A DNA stretch of 64,000 nucleotides from Parabacteroides hominis (GTDB lineage: Bacteria; Bacteroidota; Bacteroidia; Bacteroidales; Tannerellaceae). Made by a program: the position numbers and the translations under genes. This document shows positions 44,851-53,238 of this stretch, in pieces; the first letter of the stretch is position 1; each line of letters opens with the position of its first letter. Below the pieces are notes generated by a model, which did not search any database, had not been told where the DNA came from, and saw nothing but the letters and a program-made list of their open reading frames with translations. The stretch is from contig NZ_JACOOJ010000013.1 of NCBI RefSeq assembly GCF_014287585.1, forward strand, positions 45,522 to 109,521. Direction: 5' to 3'.

Positions 44851-46743
44851 TCATTTTTCAATTCCCAAATATTCCTCTTCCATATAATGGATAAATGCCT
44901 CGTTCACCATTCGCGCGCCGCCCGGTGTCGGATAATTGCCGGAGAAGTACCAGTCGCCCGGATGATCGGGACAGGCGGCATGCAGCCCTTCGAGTGTCTG
45001 GTAGACGATCTCCACCTTCGCACGTGTCCCGGCGGGGGTAAGCAGTTCCGCCATCTTGGCCGAGATTTCCTCGTCGGTGAAAGGCGCATAAATCTCCTTC
45101 ACATGGTTTACGGTCGTATCGCACGGCACGGTCTGCTGCTTCTTGGCTTTCTTGTAGGCGTCGAGCAAGACGGATTCCATCCCCCTGTCCACTAAAAGCG
45201 CCACGGCGGCCTTGAACGCGATGAACTCGCTCATGCGGGACATATCGATACCGTAATAATCCGGATAGCGCACCTGGGGAGACGAGCTGACCACCACGAT
45301 CTTCTTCGGGTTCAGGCGGTCCAGGATGCCGATGATGCTCTGCCGGAGTGTCGTACCGCGCACGATACTGTCGTCGATCACGACCAGATTGTCCTCGAAA
45401 GGCACGATACTGCCGTACGTGATGTCGTACACATGGGCGGCCAGGTCGTTACGGCTGTTTCCCTCGGCAATAAAGGTACGCAATTTTATATCCTTGATCG
45501 CTACTTTTTCACAGCGGACACGCATAGACAGGATTTGTTCCAGTTCTTCCTCCTGAAGCAGGAGGCTGCGATCGGCGATCCATTCCTTTTTCTTCTTGTT
45601 CAGATATTCGTTCATGCCCTCCTGCAACCCGAAGTAGGCGACCTCCGCCGTATTCGGGATAAAGGAGAAGACCGTATGGTTCAGATCATTGTCCACTGCC
45701 TTCAGGACGGCAGGTACAAGATTTTCACCCAACCGTTTCCGTTCGCGGTAAATATCCCGGTCGCTTCCACGTGAGAAGTAAATGCGTTCGAACGAGCAGG
45801 CCTTATTCTCCTTCGGCTCCATGATCTGCGACGTATGCCAGTCACCCTGCTTGTCTATGATCAGCGCCTCTCCCCTTTTCAGTTCGTGTATGTCACCGGC
45901 AGGCACGTTCATAGCCGTCTGGATCACCGGGCGTTCGCTGGCGAGGATCACGATCTCGTCGTCGGCATAATAGAACGCCGGACGGATGCCCCAAGGATCG
46001 CGCACGCTGAAAGACTCGCCACTCCCGGTCAGTCCGCAGATCACGAAACCGCCGTCCCACTGTGGAGCACAACGCCGGAGGACATTCGACAAGTCGACAT
46101 TCGCCTCGATCGCATGGGTGATCTCCATTCCTTTCAGCCCCTCGGCCTCATATTTCTGATACAAGCGTTCGATCTCGCGGTCCAGGCGGTGTCCCACCTG
46201 TTCGAGCATGATGAAGGTGTCGGCATAGGCACGCGGGTGCTGGCCGATGGCTGTTATCTCTTCAAAAATATCCTGTACGTTAGTAAGATTGAAATTACCG
46301 CAAAGAGCGAGGTTCTTGGCTCTCCAGTTGTTACGGCGTAAAAAAGGATGGACATAGGAAATACCGGACTTGCCGGTCGTGCTGTAACGCAGGTGCCCCA
46401 TATAAAGCTCTCCTGCAAAAGGAAGGTTTGTCTTGGCAAAAAGCGGATCGTTCAGTTTGCCGGGTGGCAAATCTTTGTAATGCTCATGAACGGCTGCGAA
46501 TATCTCGGTAATGGCTCCTGTGCCTAATGCTCTTTCCCGAAACATATATTCTTCGCCGGGGCTGGCTTCCAACTTGACGCATGCTAAACCGGCTCCTTCC
46601 TGACCGCGGTTATGCTGCTTTTCCATCAACAAATAGAGCTTATTGAGCCCATACATCCAGGTTCCATACTTCTGATGATAATATTCCAAAGGCTTTAGCA
46701 ACCGGACCATGGCGACTCCACACTCGTGTTTAAGTACTTCCAT
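44851..46743 (-). CDS. Amidophosphoribosyltransferase-like protein (PurF family)
   Basis: A 630-residue protein with an N-terminal Ntn amidotransferase domain and a C-terminal phosphoribosyltransferase domain, the layout of the enzyme that makes 5-phosphoribosylamine for purines. The putative nucleophile is C8 in MEVLKHECGVAMVRLL, so at most seven residues would be removed. Supporting motifs are EKQHNRGQEGAGLACVKL, GHLRYSTTG and LALCGNFNLTN; the PRPP loop is LVVIDDSIVRGTT. It is over 100 residues longer than typical PurF, with inserts such as EYYHQKYGTWMYGLNKLYL. A separate canonical PurF may exist elsewhere, so the exact role is uncertain. It leads the operon with carA and carB. Confidence 0.88.
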   Translation of the reverse strand: MEVLKHECGVAMVRLLKPLEYYHQKYGTWMYGLNKLYLLMEKQHNRGQEGAGLACVKLEASPGEEYMFRERALGTGAITEIFAAVHEHYKDLPPGKLNDPLFAKTNLPFAGELYMGHLRYSTTGKSGISYVHPFLRRNNWRAKNLALCGNFNLTNVQDIFEEITAIGQHPRAYADTFIMLEQVGHRLDREIERLYQKYEAEGLKGMEITHAIEANVDLSNVLRRCAPQWDGGFVICGLTGSGESFSVRDPWGIRPAFYYADDEIVILASERPVIQTAMNVPAGDIHELKRGEALIIDKQGDWHTSQIMEPKENKACSFERIYFSRGSDRDIYRERKRLGENLVPAVLKAVDNDLNHTVFSFIPNTAEVAYFGLQEGMNEYLNKKKKEWIADRSLLLQEEELEQILSMRVRCEKVAIKDIKLRTFIAEGNSRNDLAAHVYDITYGSIVPFEDNLVVIDDSIVRGTTLRQSIIGILDRLNPKKIVVVSSSPQVRYPDYYGIDMSRMSEFIAFKAAVALLVDRGMESVLLDAYKKAKKQQTVPCDTTVNHVKEIYAPFTDEEISAKMAELLTPAGTRAKVEIVYQTLEGLHAACPDHPGDWYFSGNYPTPGGARMVNEAFIHYMEEEYLGIEK

Positions 46744-46770
46744 TTGGTTCTATCTTGTTTATTTCGACTG

Positions 46771-46778
46771 CAAAGATA
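46771..46778 (-). promoter_or_regulatory. -7 box candidate for purF-like-carA-carB
   Basis: TATCTTTG on the minus strand, 27 bases before the ATG at 46743. Confidence 0.6.
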
Positions 46779-46902
46779 CTTACATTATATTACATAATGT
46801 TCATTCAAACGAAATTTATTTGACACATTAATAGAAATAATCATTTTATCTACCATTTAGTTAAATTATTTTATAAAACGATATGCTTTAGACAATCCTG
46901 TC

Positions 46903-46962
46903 AAATAAAAAGAGAAAGCCCTTTTGCCACATACGGATTGTAAGAAAGCAAAGGGATTTTCT
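46903..46962 (-). terminator. Rho-independent terminator candidate
   Basis: On the minus strand AGAAAATCCCTTTGC and GCAAAAGGGCTTTCT form a nearly complete 14-pair stem (arms 46948-46962 and 46913-46927), followed by CTTTTTATTTG. It lies about 100 bases after the broken small membrane gene and about 600 after the helicase. Confidence 0.6.
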
Positions 46963-47059
46963 TATATAATCATTATTGGGGCGGTTTTGTTCCGGAGAAT
47001 CCAACCTTAAATGTCAAACGGGCCAACCACAACCCAATCGAAGCTACTTTGTCAAAATG

Positions 47060-47305
47060 TCAATCATAGTCAGGCGAGGGATACACAAACGATACCGGCA
47101 TCAAGTCTATAAGCATATACGCCACTGTACAGGAGTAAGCGAATAGCATAAACGCTCGATCCGGCAACCGTTTCTTACACAAAACATCAATTCCGATAAA
47201 ACAGGCAACATAAAGAGCCCATATCAATAATATAAATTACAATATCACAAAAGAAAACCATACTCTGATTTTGATGCTACAGAAAATAAACCTGCTATAC
47301 AACAT
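47060..47305 (-). pseudogene. Small membrane protein gene with one internal stop
   Basis: From ATG (47303-47305) the frame reads MLYSRFIFCSIKIRVWFSFVIL, then TAA at 47237-47239, then FILLIWALYVACFIGIDVLC, a KKRLPDRAFM loop, LFAYSCTVAYMLIDLMPVSF and VYPSPDYD before TGA at 47060. The amino-acid pattern on both sides of the stop is a continuous hydrophobic helix, and a positively charged loop and a second helix follow. That suggests a gene of about 80 residues interrupted by one nonsense change. Alternatively only the downstream 58 codons are used, from a TTG (TTG ATA TGG). A terminator candidate fits downstream. No family recognised and no clear promoter; chance cannot be excluded in this A/T-rich 817-base gap (46744-47560). 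Confidence 0.4.
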
Positions 47306-47364
47306 ACATTTCGACCGTCAAAAACAGGTATGCCACTAAAGCCGAAACAGAATTTAACAGAAAA

Positions 47365-47440
47365 TTCGTCTTAAACAAAGTTCAACTTCGTCTAAGACGA
47401 ACAAAAATTTCTCTTAGACGAATGATAGAAAAGTCTTAGG
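47365..47440. repeat. Cluster of TTCGTCTAAGACGAA-type palindromic motifs
   Basis: TTCGTCTTAA (47365), the full palindrome TTCGTCT-A-AGACGAA (47387-47401), TCTTAGACGAA (47412-47422) and AGTCTTAGG (about 47432) lie within 76 bases, in both orientations, about 120 bases downstream of the helicase gene. Confidence 0.7.
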
Positions 47441-47560
47441 AGAAGTAAAAAACGGATATTTAGCCGTTGAAGTGTTAAGACTTGTAACAAAATCAGTTCT
47501 AAAACAGGCTTTATAGAAATTTCAATTGTTACACAAAATCCCCATATCGTGACATATTGA

Positions 47561-50500
47561 TTAGAAATCAGGAAATTCCAAAACATTTAAGTTTCTCACC
47601 TTCACCAACACTATTTCCGGTAAAAGCACTTTTACCTCCTCCTCTTCTTTTCCCTGTTTCTTCCAATGCACTATGAAATTAACGCGTGCCTCTTTCGGTT
47701 CATATCCTTTGTCCTGCCACTTCTCGATCACTTTTTTGAAGCTTTTCGAGAAATGGACAATTTCCTCATCCGATGAATCGCAACAACCGCCTTCCGTCAA
47801 CCGCAACGGCATGCCACTTTTCAGATTTCCAATCGACTCTTGCCTCCTTGCATCTTTGAAAAAGTCCAACCATACATCGCGGTGTGTAAGTAAGAACGGC
47901 AAACGTTCCGGCGTCGGATAATAGGCCTTATCGAACCGGACAATTTCTTCCTCATTGCCGAAAATCTCCGGATAATAGCTATTCAAATGGATCGATAACT
48001 GATTCTTTGCACGTGTGAGAGCCACATAAATCTCACGTTTCTTTTCATCCGTGACAGGCTGGCAATCTTCTGATAAATTCCTATTATCGTTTAAAAGCAG
48101 AAAGACATTGTCAAACTCCTTCCCTTTTGCCTTATGAATCGTAGAGACAATGATGGTTTCTCCCCGAACGGCATAGAAATCTTCCAGCTTCGATTCAAAC
48201 AGATACGTTTCCCAATCCGAACGATACTTACGTGAGTAAAGCTGTTCGAAATTCTGAATAATCCCCCGGCAAATTTCCCAGGAAGCAGCCTCGCAATATT
48301 CATTTTTAATAGCTTGTTTCGCCTCGATCCAACGTGCTTCATCTATCAGATGCACCCTCGTTTGCAGTCCTAAAACCCGGTTGAAGAAACGCATTTCATC
48401 CATATCGCACAGACGGAAACCGTCGTTCGACTGAATCAAACGGACAGGCATACGCTTTTCTTTCAGCAAACAGGCAACCTGTATCGCTTCCTCGTTTGTC
48501 TGAGTCAGTACGCAGGTCGTCCCGGTCAAAGGAGTTTCACAAATATCCTGCACCAACGGTATAATCATATTCGGCGACTGGTATTGAGCGATACGGATCT
48601 CACCTTCATCCTGATCGTGGGAAATGATCCGTGACTGCTTCATCCTTCCCGGTATAGTTTCCAAAAAACGATTCGCAAACCCGATCAAACGCTTCTTACT
48701 CCGGAAATTGACCAGCAAATCATGCGTACGGGCCCCGTATTCATCGACCAACTTTCTCATATATCGGGAATCCGAGCGCCGGAAACTGTAAATATTCTGG
48801 TCGTCGTCACCTACCGCGATCACCTTCAGGTCCTCATTCTTCCGGATAAGCGCCTCCACCAGTGCAAACTCGTCTTCAGTCATATCCTGCGCCTCATCGA
48901 TCACCAGAACTGTTTTTGTAATGCGATTTATCTCTACTTCCCCATTGTCTATTTTCTCCACAGCATCGGCAATTACGGAAGACGATTTTTCCAAAGAACC
49001 TTGCAATCCCAACAGATCAAAACAATAAGAATGGAAAGTCTTGATCTCGACATAACCGGCAGCAGTCCCTATCAAATCCTGTAACCTTTGCCTGAATTCG
49101 CTCGCAGCCGCACGAGAGAAGGTTAGCATCAAGAGCTGTTCGTGCTTGACATCTTCCTCCAACAACAGATAAGCCAGTTTATGAACAAGGACGCGTGTCT
49201 TTCCGCTTCCGGGTCCCGCCATGACGACTATAGAGCCGGGACGGTCATCCTTGACAATTTCCAATTGCGTTTCGGACAATTCTCCTAATAGCCGTTGAAG
49301 TTTGGTATTCGTCATCTTCCGGTTAATCTCATCCCTGCGTTTACCGGGGAAATATTTTTGGAGGAATGACGAATAGTTCAGCTGGAAATAGTCGTCAACA
49401 AATTCCAATGCATCGCTATTGCCGGAAAGCATTTTCCGTACATATTCGCCGACAATATTGATCTGCTGGATCTTATTGGCATAAAACAGTTCGAGTTTAT
49501 GATAATCATCCTGTTTATATTGCATCTTATTATTCAGTACCAAGCGGTCTATCTGCAGCCGGTTGTATAAAACCAAGAAGCCACCTTCGATCTGCAAGGC
49601 TCCTATCCGCGAAAGATACAGGAGAGCATCTTCGATGTCTTCCATCCGGATGACATGGCCGAACAATTGTTTCCGGGCATCCCTCTCGTACGCCTCTTTC
49701 AGTTCGAGCACGGAAAACTCGACCAAAACATTTTCGGACTGTTCCTGCTCGCCGGACTGTTTTGTTTTCTCAAACAAATAATGAATGATGAAATCGGACA
49801 AGAGATGCCTTCCTTCCGTCAGTTCTTCCAGATCGAGGACTGATCCGGTACGGGCAATCGTGACATGGTTACGCGCATTATCCAGGTATATCCGTTTGAT
49901 CCAATTCTTTTCAGACCAAAAATTGAGGAGCCTGCTTAGCTTATCGGGCGAGATATTTTTGCCTGTCTCGATCTCGGCTTCTTCCCGTAGTTCTTTCAGA
50001 TTGAAAGATTGTGCTTCAGTGGTAAAAACAGATAAGAGGAATTCATCAAGACGGTTGTAAAGACGGACTGTTTCGAGCGAACGATTACTGTTTTCACCTT
50101 TTTTTATATAGGCTGTCAGGTCACAGGCATCTGCCAGAATATTTTCTTCCCTCAACAAACGAATGACCAGTATCACTTCTTGCCGGGATATCCCCAAATG
50201 GTCCGAGATATAATCGATACGGGATTCCGGGATCTCACCATTGGCATGCTTGCGGCTTCTCGTCGAAATTAATTTTTTGATGATGCGTATAGCTTCTTCC
50301 TCCTGGGAGCCGTTAAAACGCGGAGAGGCTATTATCCTATCGATAGCCTCCTGAGCCGTTTTTGCCAGGATGCTATCGGCAAAAACACACGGATTGTTTT
50401 GTCCCCTCCGGATATAACCGGCTTCTTCAAGCGCGGCAATTGCGGTGGTAACACGCGTTTCCACGTCCTGGATATTTTCATCCCAACCGGCTTTGCGGGC

Positions 50501-52423
50501 AAGTTCAAGAGCCGACAACGAAATCCTGGAACCGGTAAGTTCTTTAATTGCTTTCCAAACCTGTTGTATCTCTTTCATACGCAGTTTGGTTTGATTCAGC
50601 AGGAAGAAATGTTTGTCCAGATCCTCTTCGTTGAAAAGGACGTAACAATCCGCCTCGATTGCTTCGTCGCGTCCGGCTCTACCGGCCTCCTGCACATAGT
50701 TCTCCAGCGAGTCCGATATTTCGTAATGAACCACCAGACCGACATTTTTCTTGTCGACTCCCATTCCGAAAGCAGAAGTAGCGACCATTATCCGGATTTT
50801 ATTGGCAATGAAATCGTTCTGATTGGATGTTTTCATCCGGGTCTCCATCTTTCCATGAAAAGTGCCGGCCGAAAAACCGTCCCGCAGCAAGCGCATGGCA
50901 ACTTTGGTTGCCGTACTAATGCGGGAGACGTAAACTATAGCCGGACAATCATGCTCTTCAATGATACTCCGCAACAGTTCGTATTTAGCATCTTCATTTT
51001 CTACCTTGAAAACCTTGTATTTTAAATTTTTACGGGTACTTCCCGAACAGAATGTTTTAAAGCGTATATTTAGCTTTTCGAAAAAATAGTCTTTGATGTC
51101 TTCTATTACATTCTGCTTGGCAGTGGCAGTAAAGCAGGACACCGGTATCGCTTGCTTCCCTCCTTTTTGTTCTTGTAACAGACGTATGAAATCACCTATA
51201 TAGAGATAATCCACACGGAAATCCTGTCCCCAAGCCGAGAAGCAGTGAGCCTCGTCAATAACAAAACGAACCACTTTGCGTCCGACCAACAACCGCTCTA
51301 TTGTTTTCGAACGAAGAGACTCCGGCGATATATACAACATGGAAACCGATCCTTCCTCCACCCTTTGGATAGCGTGGGCACGTTCCACCGGATCCAACAT
51401 CCCGTTGATGGTAACAACATCCATGATTTCATTTTTCCACAGGTTATCCACCTGGTCCTTCATCAAGGATTGCAAGGGAGAGATGACGACAGTAAGTCCT
51501 TTCACCCGTTTACCGCTCATCAAAGCCGGAACCTGGAATGTGATGGATTTTCCTCCGCCTGTCGGAAAAACAGCCAAAAGAGATTCTTCTCTAATCGCAG
51601 CCTCCACCGCTTTTTGCTGCAAATCTTCTCCTTCATAAGTACGGAACGAATCATATTTGAAAAAATGTTTCAGTCCTTCCTTACTATTAAATGCCCCTTT
51701 GCAATAGGCACATTTATTATTTTCACAAGGTGTATCCCGCAAACGCTCCATAACCCATCCTACCTTCGGGTAATTATGCAACACCCAGAGCGGAATGGCG
51801 GAATTGCTATCCCAACAACCAATCAAAGACAGGCTATAAGCTAATTCCACCGGATAAGAGGCTATCAATTCAGCAAGCGGAGAAGATATACATATTTCTT
51901 TATCGAAACGCTTAAGGATAATACCCGGAAAATCATCCGGAATATCCGGTGCATAATCTATGTAATCAAAAAAGCTGCCGAACTCATCCGTATCATGCAA
52001 TAATCCGTAATAGATTATTTTCCGCATACTATCCAGACGCTCAAAAGCGTTTTGTTCTTCCTCGAATAACACCAACGATTTCAGCGAATCGTTCACCGGG
52101 TTATTGGGTTTGTCGGCCTGCAACTTATCATCCTTCAATAGTTGATGATGCTGGTTTTCCGGGAACAGCAACGAGGATAGATAGAGTGTATCAATTACTT
52201 TCGGTTGCCGGTAGCCTGCTTTCTCAAACTGAGGTTTCAAATAAAAAAGGTCATGCTTTAATATATTATGTCCGCCTATATAAGGAACCTGATGCAAAAA
52301 AAGCAACAGATTATCAAAGGAATTTTCATGAAAAGGAGTCCTGTCGGATCGGATAGCTCCGATATCCAGTACCCGGCAAGTGTTCAGCGTTACTTCCAAA
52401 TCAACAAAGGTGATGTCTTTCAT
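47561..52423 (-). CDS. Exonuclease-RecQ-UvrD fusion DNA helicase
   Basis: A 1620-residue cytoplasmic DNA-repair protein with three enzyme units. Residues 1-125: DEDDh exonuclease (D8, E10 in VDLEVT; GHNILKHD with D58; NNPVNDS with D112). Residues 230-246: C233, C238 and C241, a small metal-binding candidate. Residues 255-600: RecQ SF2 helicase (PTGGGKS 287-293, DEAH 390-393, SCFTATA, QEAGRAGRD 578-586). Residues 620-1040 contain winged-helix-like segments. Residues 1050-1620: UvrD/Rep SF1 helicase (AGPGSGKT 1069-1076, TFSRAAASEF, DEAQD 1176-1180, GDDDQNIYSFRR, a late TIHKAKGKEFDNVFL and YVALTRAK). All motifs look intact. It has its own promoter box. Similar RecQ-UvrD fusions are known from Bacteroidetes; recombinational repair or foreign-DNA processing is an inference. 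Confidence 0.93.
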   Translation of the reverse strand: MKDITFVDLEVTLNTCRVLDIGAIRSDRTPFHENSFDNLLLFLHQVPYIGGHNILKHDLFYLKPQFEKAGYRQPKVIDTLYLSSLLFPENQHHQLLKDDKLQADKPNNPVNDSLKSLVLFEEEQNAFERLDSMRKIIYYGLLHDTDEFGSFFDYIDYAPDIPDDFPGIILKRFDKEICISSPLAELIASYPVELAYSLSLIGCWDSNSAIPLWVLHNYPKVGWVMERLRDTPCENNKCAYCKGAFNSKEGLKHFFKYDSFRTYEGEDLQQKAVEAAIREESLLAVFPTGGGKSITFQVPALMSGKRVKGLTVVISPLQSLMKDQVDNLWKNEIMDVVTINGMLDPVERAHAIQRVEEGSVSMLYISPESLRSKTIERLLVGRKVVRFVIDEAHCFSAWGQDFRVDYLYIGDFIRLLQEQKGGKQAIPVSCFTATAKQNVIEDIKDYFFEKLNIRFKTFCSGSTRKNLKYKVFKVENEDAKYELLRSIIEEHDCPAIVYVSRISTATKVAMRLLRDGFSAGTFHGKMETRMKTSNQNDFIANKIRIMVATSAFGMGVDKKNVGLVVHYEISDSLENYVQEAGRAGRDEAIEADCYVLFNEEDLDKHFFLLNQTKLRMKEIQQVWKAIKELTGSRISLSALELARKAGWDENIQDVETRVTTAIAALEEAGYIRRGQNNPCVFADSILAKTAQEAIDRIIASPRFNGSQEEEAIRIIKKLISTRSRKHANGEIPESRIDYISDHLGISRQEVILVIRLLREENILADACDLTAYIKKGENSNRSLETVRLYNRLDEFLLSVFTTEAQSFNLKELREEAEIETGKNISPDKLSRLLNFWSEKNWIKRIYLDNARNHVTIARTGSVLDLEELTEGRHLLSDFIIHYLFEKTKQSGEQEQSENVLVEFSVLELKEAYERDARKQLFGHVIRMEDIEDALLYLSRIGALQIEGGFLVLYNRLQIDRLVLNNKMQYKQDDYHKLELFYANKIQQINIVGEYVRKMLSGNSDALEFVDDYFQLNYSSFLQKYFPGKRRDEINRKMTNTKLQRLLGELSETQLEIVKDDRPGSIVVMAGPGSGKTRVLVHKLAYLLLEEDVKHEQLLMLTFSRAAASEFRQRLQDLIGTAAGYVEIKTFHSYCFDLLGLQGSLEKSSSVIADAVEKIDNGEVEINRITKTVLVIDEAQDMTEDEFALVEALIRKNEDLKVIAVGDDDQNIYSFRRSDSRYMRKLVDEYGARTHDLLVNFRSKKRLIGFANRFLETIPGRMKQSRIISHDQDEGEIRIAQYQSPNMIIPLVQDICETPLTGTTCVLTQTNEEAIQVACLLKEKRMPVRLIQSNDGFRLCDMDEMRFFNRVLGLQTRVHLIDEARWIEAKQAIKNEYCEAASWEICRGIIQNFEQLYSRKYRSDWETYLFESKLEDFYAVRGETIIVSTIHKAKGKEFDNVFLLLNDNRNLSEDCQPVTDEKKREIYVALTRAKNQLSIHLNSYYPEIFGNEEEIVRFDKAYYPTPERLPFLLTHRDVWLDFFKDARRQESIGNLKSGMPLRLTEGGCCDSSDEEIVHFSKSFKKVIEKWQDKGYEPKEARVNFIVHWKKQGKEEEEVKVLLPEIVLVKVRNLNVLEFPDF

Positions 52424-52445
52424 GGACTATGTTTTTGTTTTGTGG

Positions 52446-52453
52446 CAAAAATA
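52446..52453 (-). promoter_or_regulatory. -7 box candidate for the helicase fusion
   Basis: TATTTTTG on the minus strand, 22 bases before the ATG at 52423, with ATTG about 19 bases further upstream. Confidence 0.5.
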
Positions 52454-52540
52454 CATCTTTTATTTCATCCGGCAATATCCTCTTCTTTTATCTTCCTGTT
52501 TCGCCCTGTTTCGTCACAGTTCAGCGCTTTATATCCTCTT

Positions 52541-52590
52541 ATGTCGCCGTTTGTCACCTTTAGTCGCCTTTAGTCGCCTTTAGTCACATC
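52541..52590 (+). promoter_or_regulatory. Five phased 10-base repeats upstream of the HU-like gene
   Basis: Consecutive decamers read ATGTCGCCGT, TTGTCACCTT, TAGTCGCCTT, TAGTCGCCTT and TAGTCACATC, consensus TAGTCGCCTT. They end 18 bases before the -7 box. A 10-base period puts each copy on the same face of the helix, as expected for cooperative binding of a regulator. Confidence 0.7.
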
Positions 52591-52608
52591 CGCCGGTGGG
52601 CCGTATCC

Positions 52609-52616
52609 TATCTTTG
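52609..52616 (+). promoter_or_regulatory. -7 box candidate for the HU-like gene
   Basis: TATCTTTG, 32 bases before the ATG at 52649 and 18 bases after the decamer array. Confidence 0.65.
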
Positions 52617-52648
52617 CCTCAGTAATCATTTAAAAAATTATTGAGATT

Positions 52649-53089
52649 ATGGCATTAAAGTATTTAGTAAAGAAAACGACTTTCGGTTTCGACAAGTCAA
52701 AGACAGAAAAGTATGTTGCCCGTCCGATGGTAATGGGTACGGTAGGATTCGCAAATCTTTGCGATCAGGTGACAAAAGTAGGTATGGCTCCGCGCGGAGT
52801 CGTAAAGTTGGTAATCGACGGAGTGATCGATGCGCTTGCAATGAATCTTGTCAACGGCCTTTCCGTCAAGTTAGGCGATTTCGGCACATTCCGCTCCTCA
52901 TTCGGCTGCAAAAGCCAGGATGAAGCAAAGAATGTGAGTGCCGAGACTTTACGACATCGCAAGATCATTTTCACACCGGGGGAATTACTTAAAAACATGC
53001 TCCACACGGTCAGCATCCAGAAGTTTGTTCTGCCGGAAACAGGAGAAACCACCACTCCGCCGGAAGAAGAAAGACCGGGAGAACTTTAA
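52649..53089 (+). CDS. HU-family (HU-HIG type) DNA-binding protein
   Basis: A 146-residue histone-like protein of the Bacteroidetes HU-HIG group, which bends DNA and shapes the nucleoid. The fold is recognisable from the N-terminal KYLVKKTTFGFDKSKTEKYVARPM, the helical CDQVTKVGMAPRGVVKLVIDGVIDAL and the HU-like LGDFGTFRSSFG. After about residue 125 a Thr/Pro/Glu-rich acidic tail (ETTTPPEEERPGEL) replaces the basic end. Bacteroidales usually carry many paralogs of this type. The gene sits directly behind a decamer array and a strong -7 box, so its expression is probably regulated. It is divergent from the helicase and may share control. Confidence 0.9.
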   Translation: MALKYLVKKTTFGFDKSKTEKYVARPMVMGTVGFANLCDQVTKVGMAPRGVVKLVIDGVIDALAMNLVNGLSVKLGDFGTFRSSFGCKSQDEAKNVSAETLRHRKIIFTPGELLKNMLHTVSIQKFVLPETGETTTPPEEERPGEL

Positions 53090-53093
53090 GACT

Positions 53094-53130
53094 CTTTTCT
53101 CTTGACTAAGAAAGAATAACAAGAGAAAAG
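53094..53130 (+). terminator. A/T-rich hairpin after the HU-like gene
   Basis: CTTTTCTCTTG (53094-53104) pairs perfectly with CAAGAGAAAAG (53120-53130) four bases after the stop. No T-run follows, so termination is plausible but not clear. Confidence 0.4.
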
Positions 53131-53209
53131 GAAATAATAGAGGGTATGTAAATATGACTGATATTCTAAAAAATCTCATATTTTCATGCCCTTTATTACA
53201 AAGAATACA

Positions 53210-53217
53210 TATATTTG
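53210..53217 (+). promoter_or_regulatory. -7 box candidate for the TPR sensor kinase
   Basis: TATATTTG, 21 bases before the ATG at 53239. It overlaps an in-frame upstream ATG (53215), which is therefore unlikely to be used. Confidence 0.6.
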
Positions 53218-53238
53218 TCTAACGTTAAAATTCAAATT

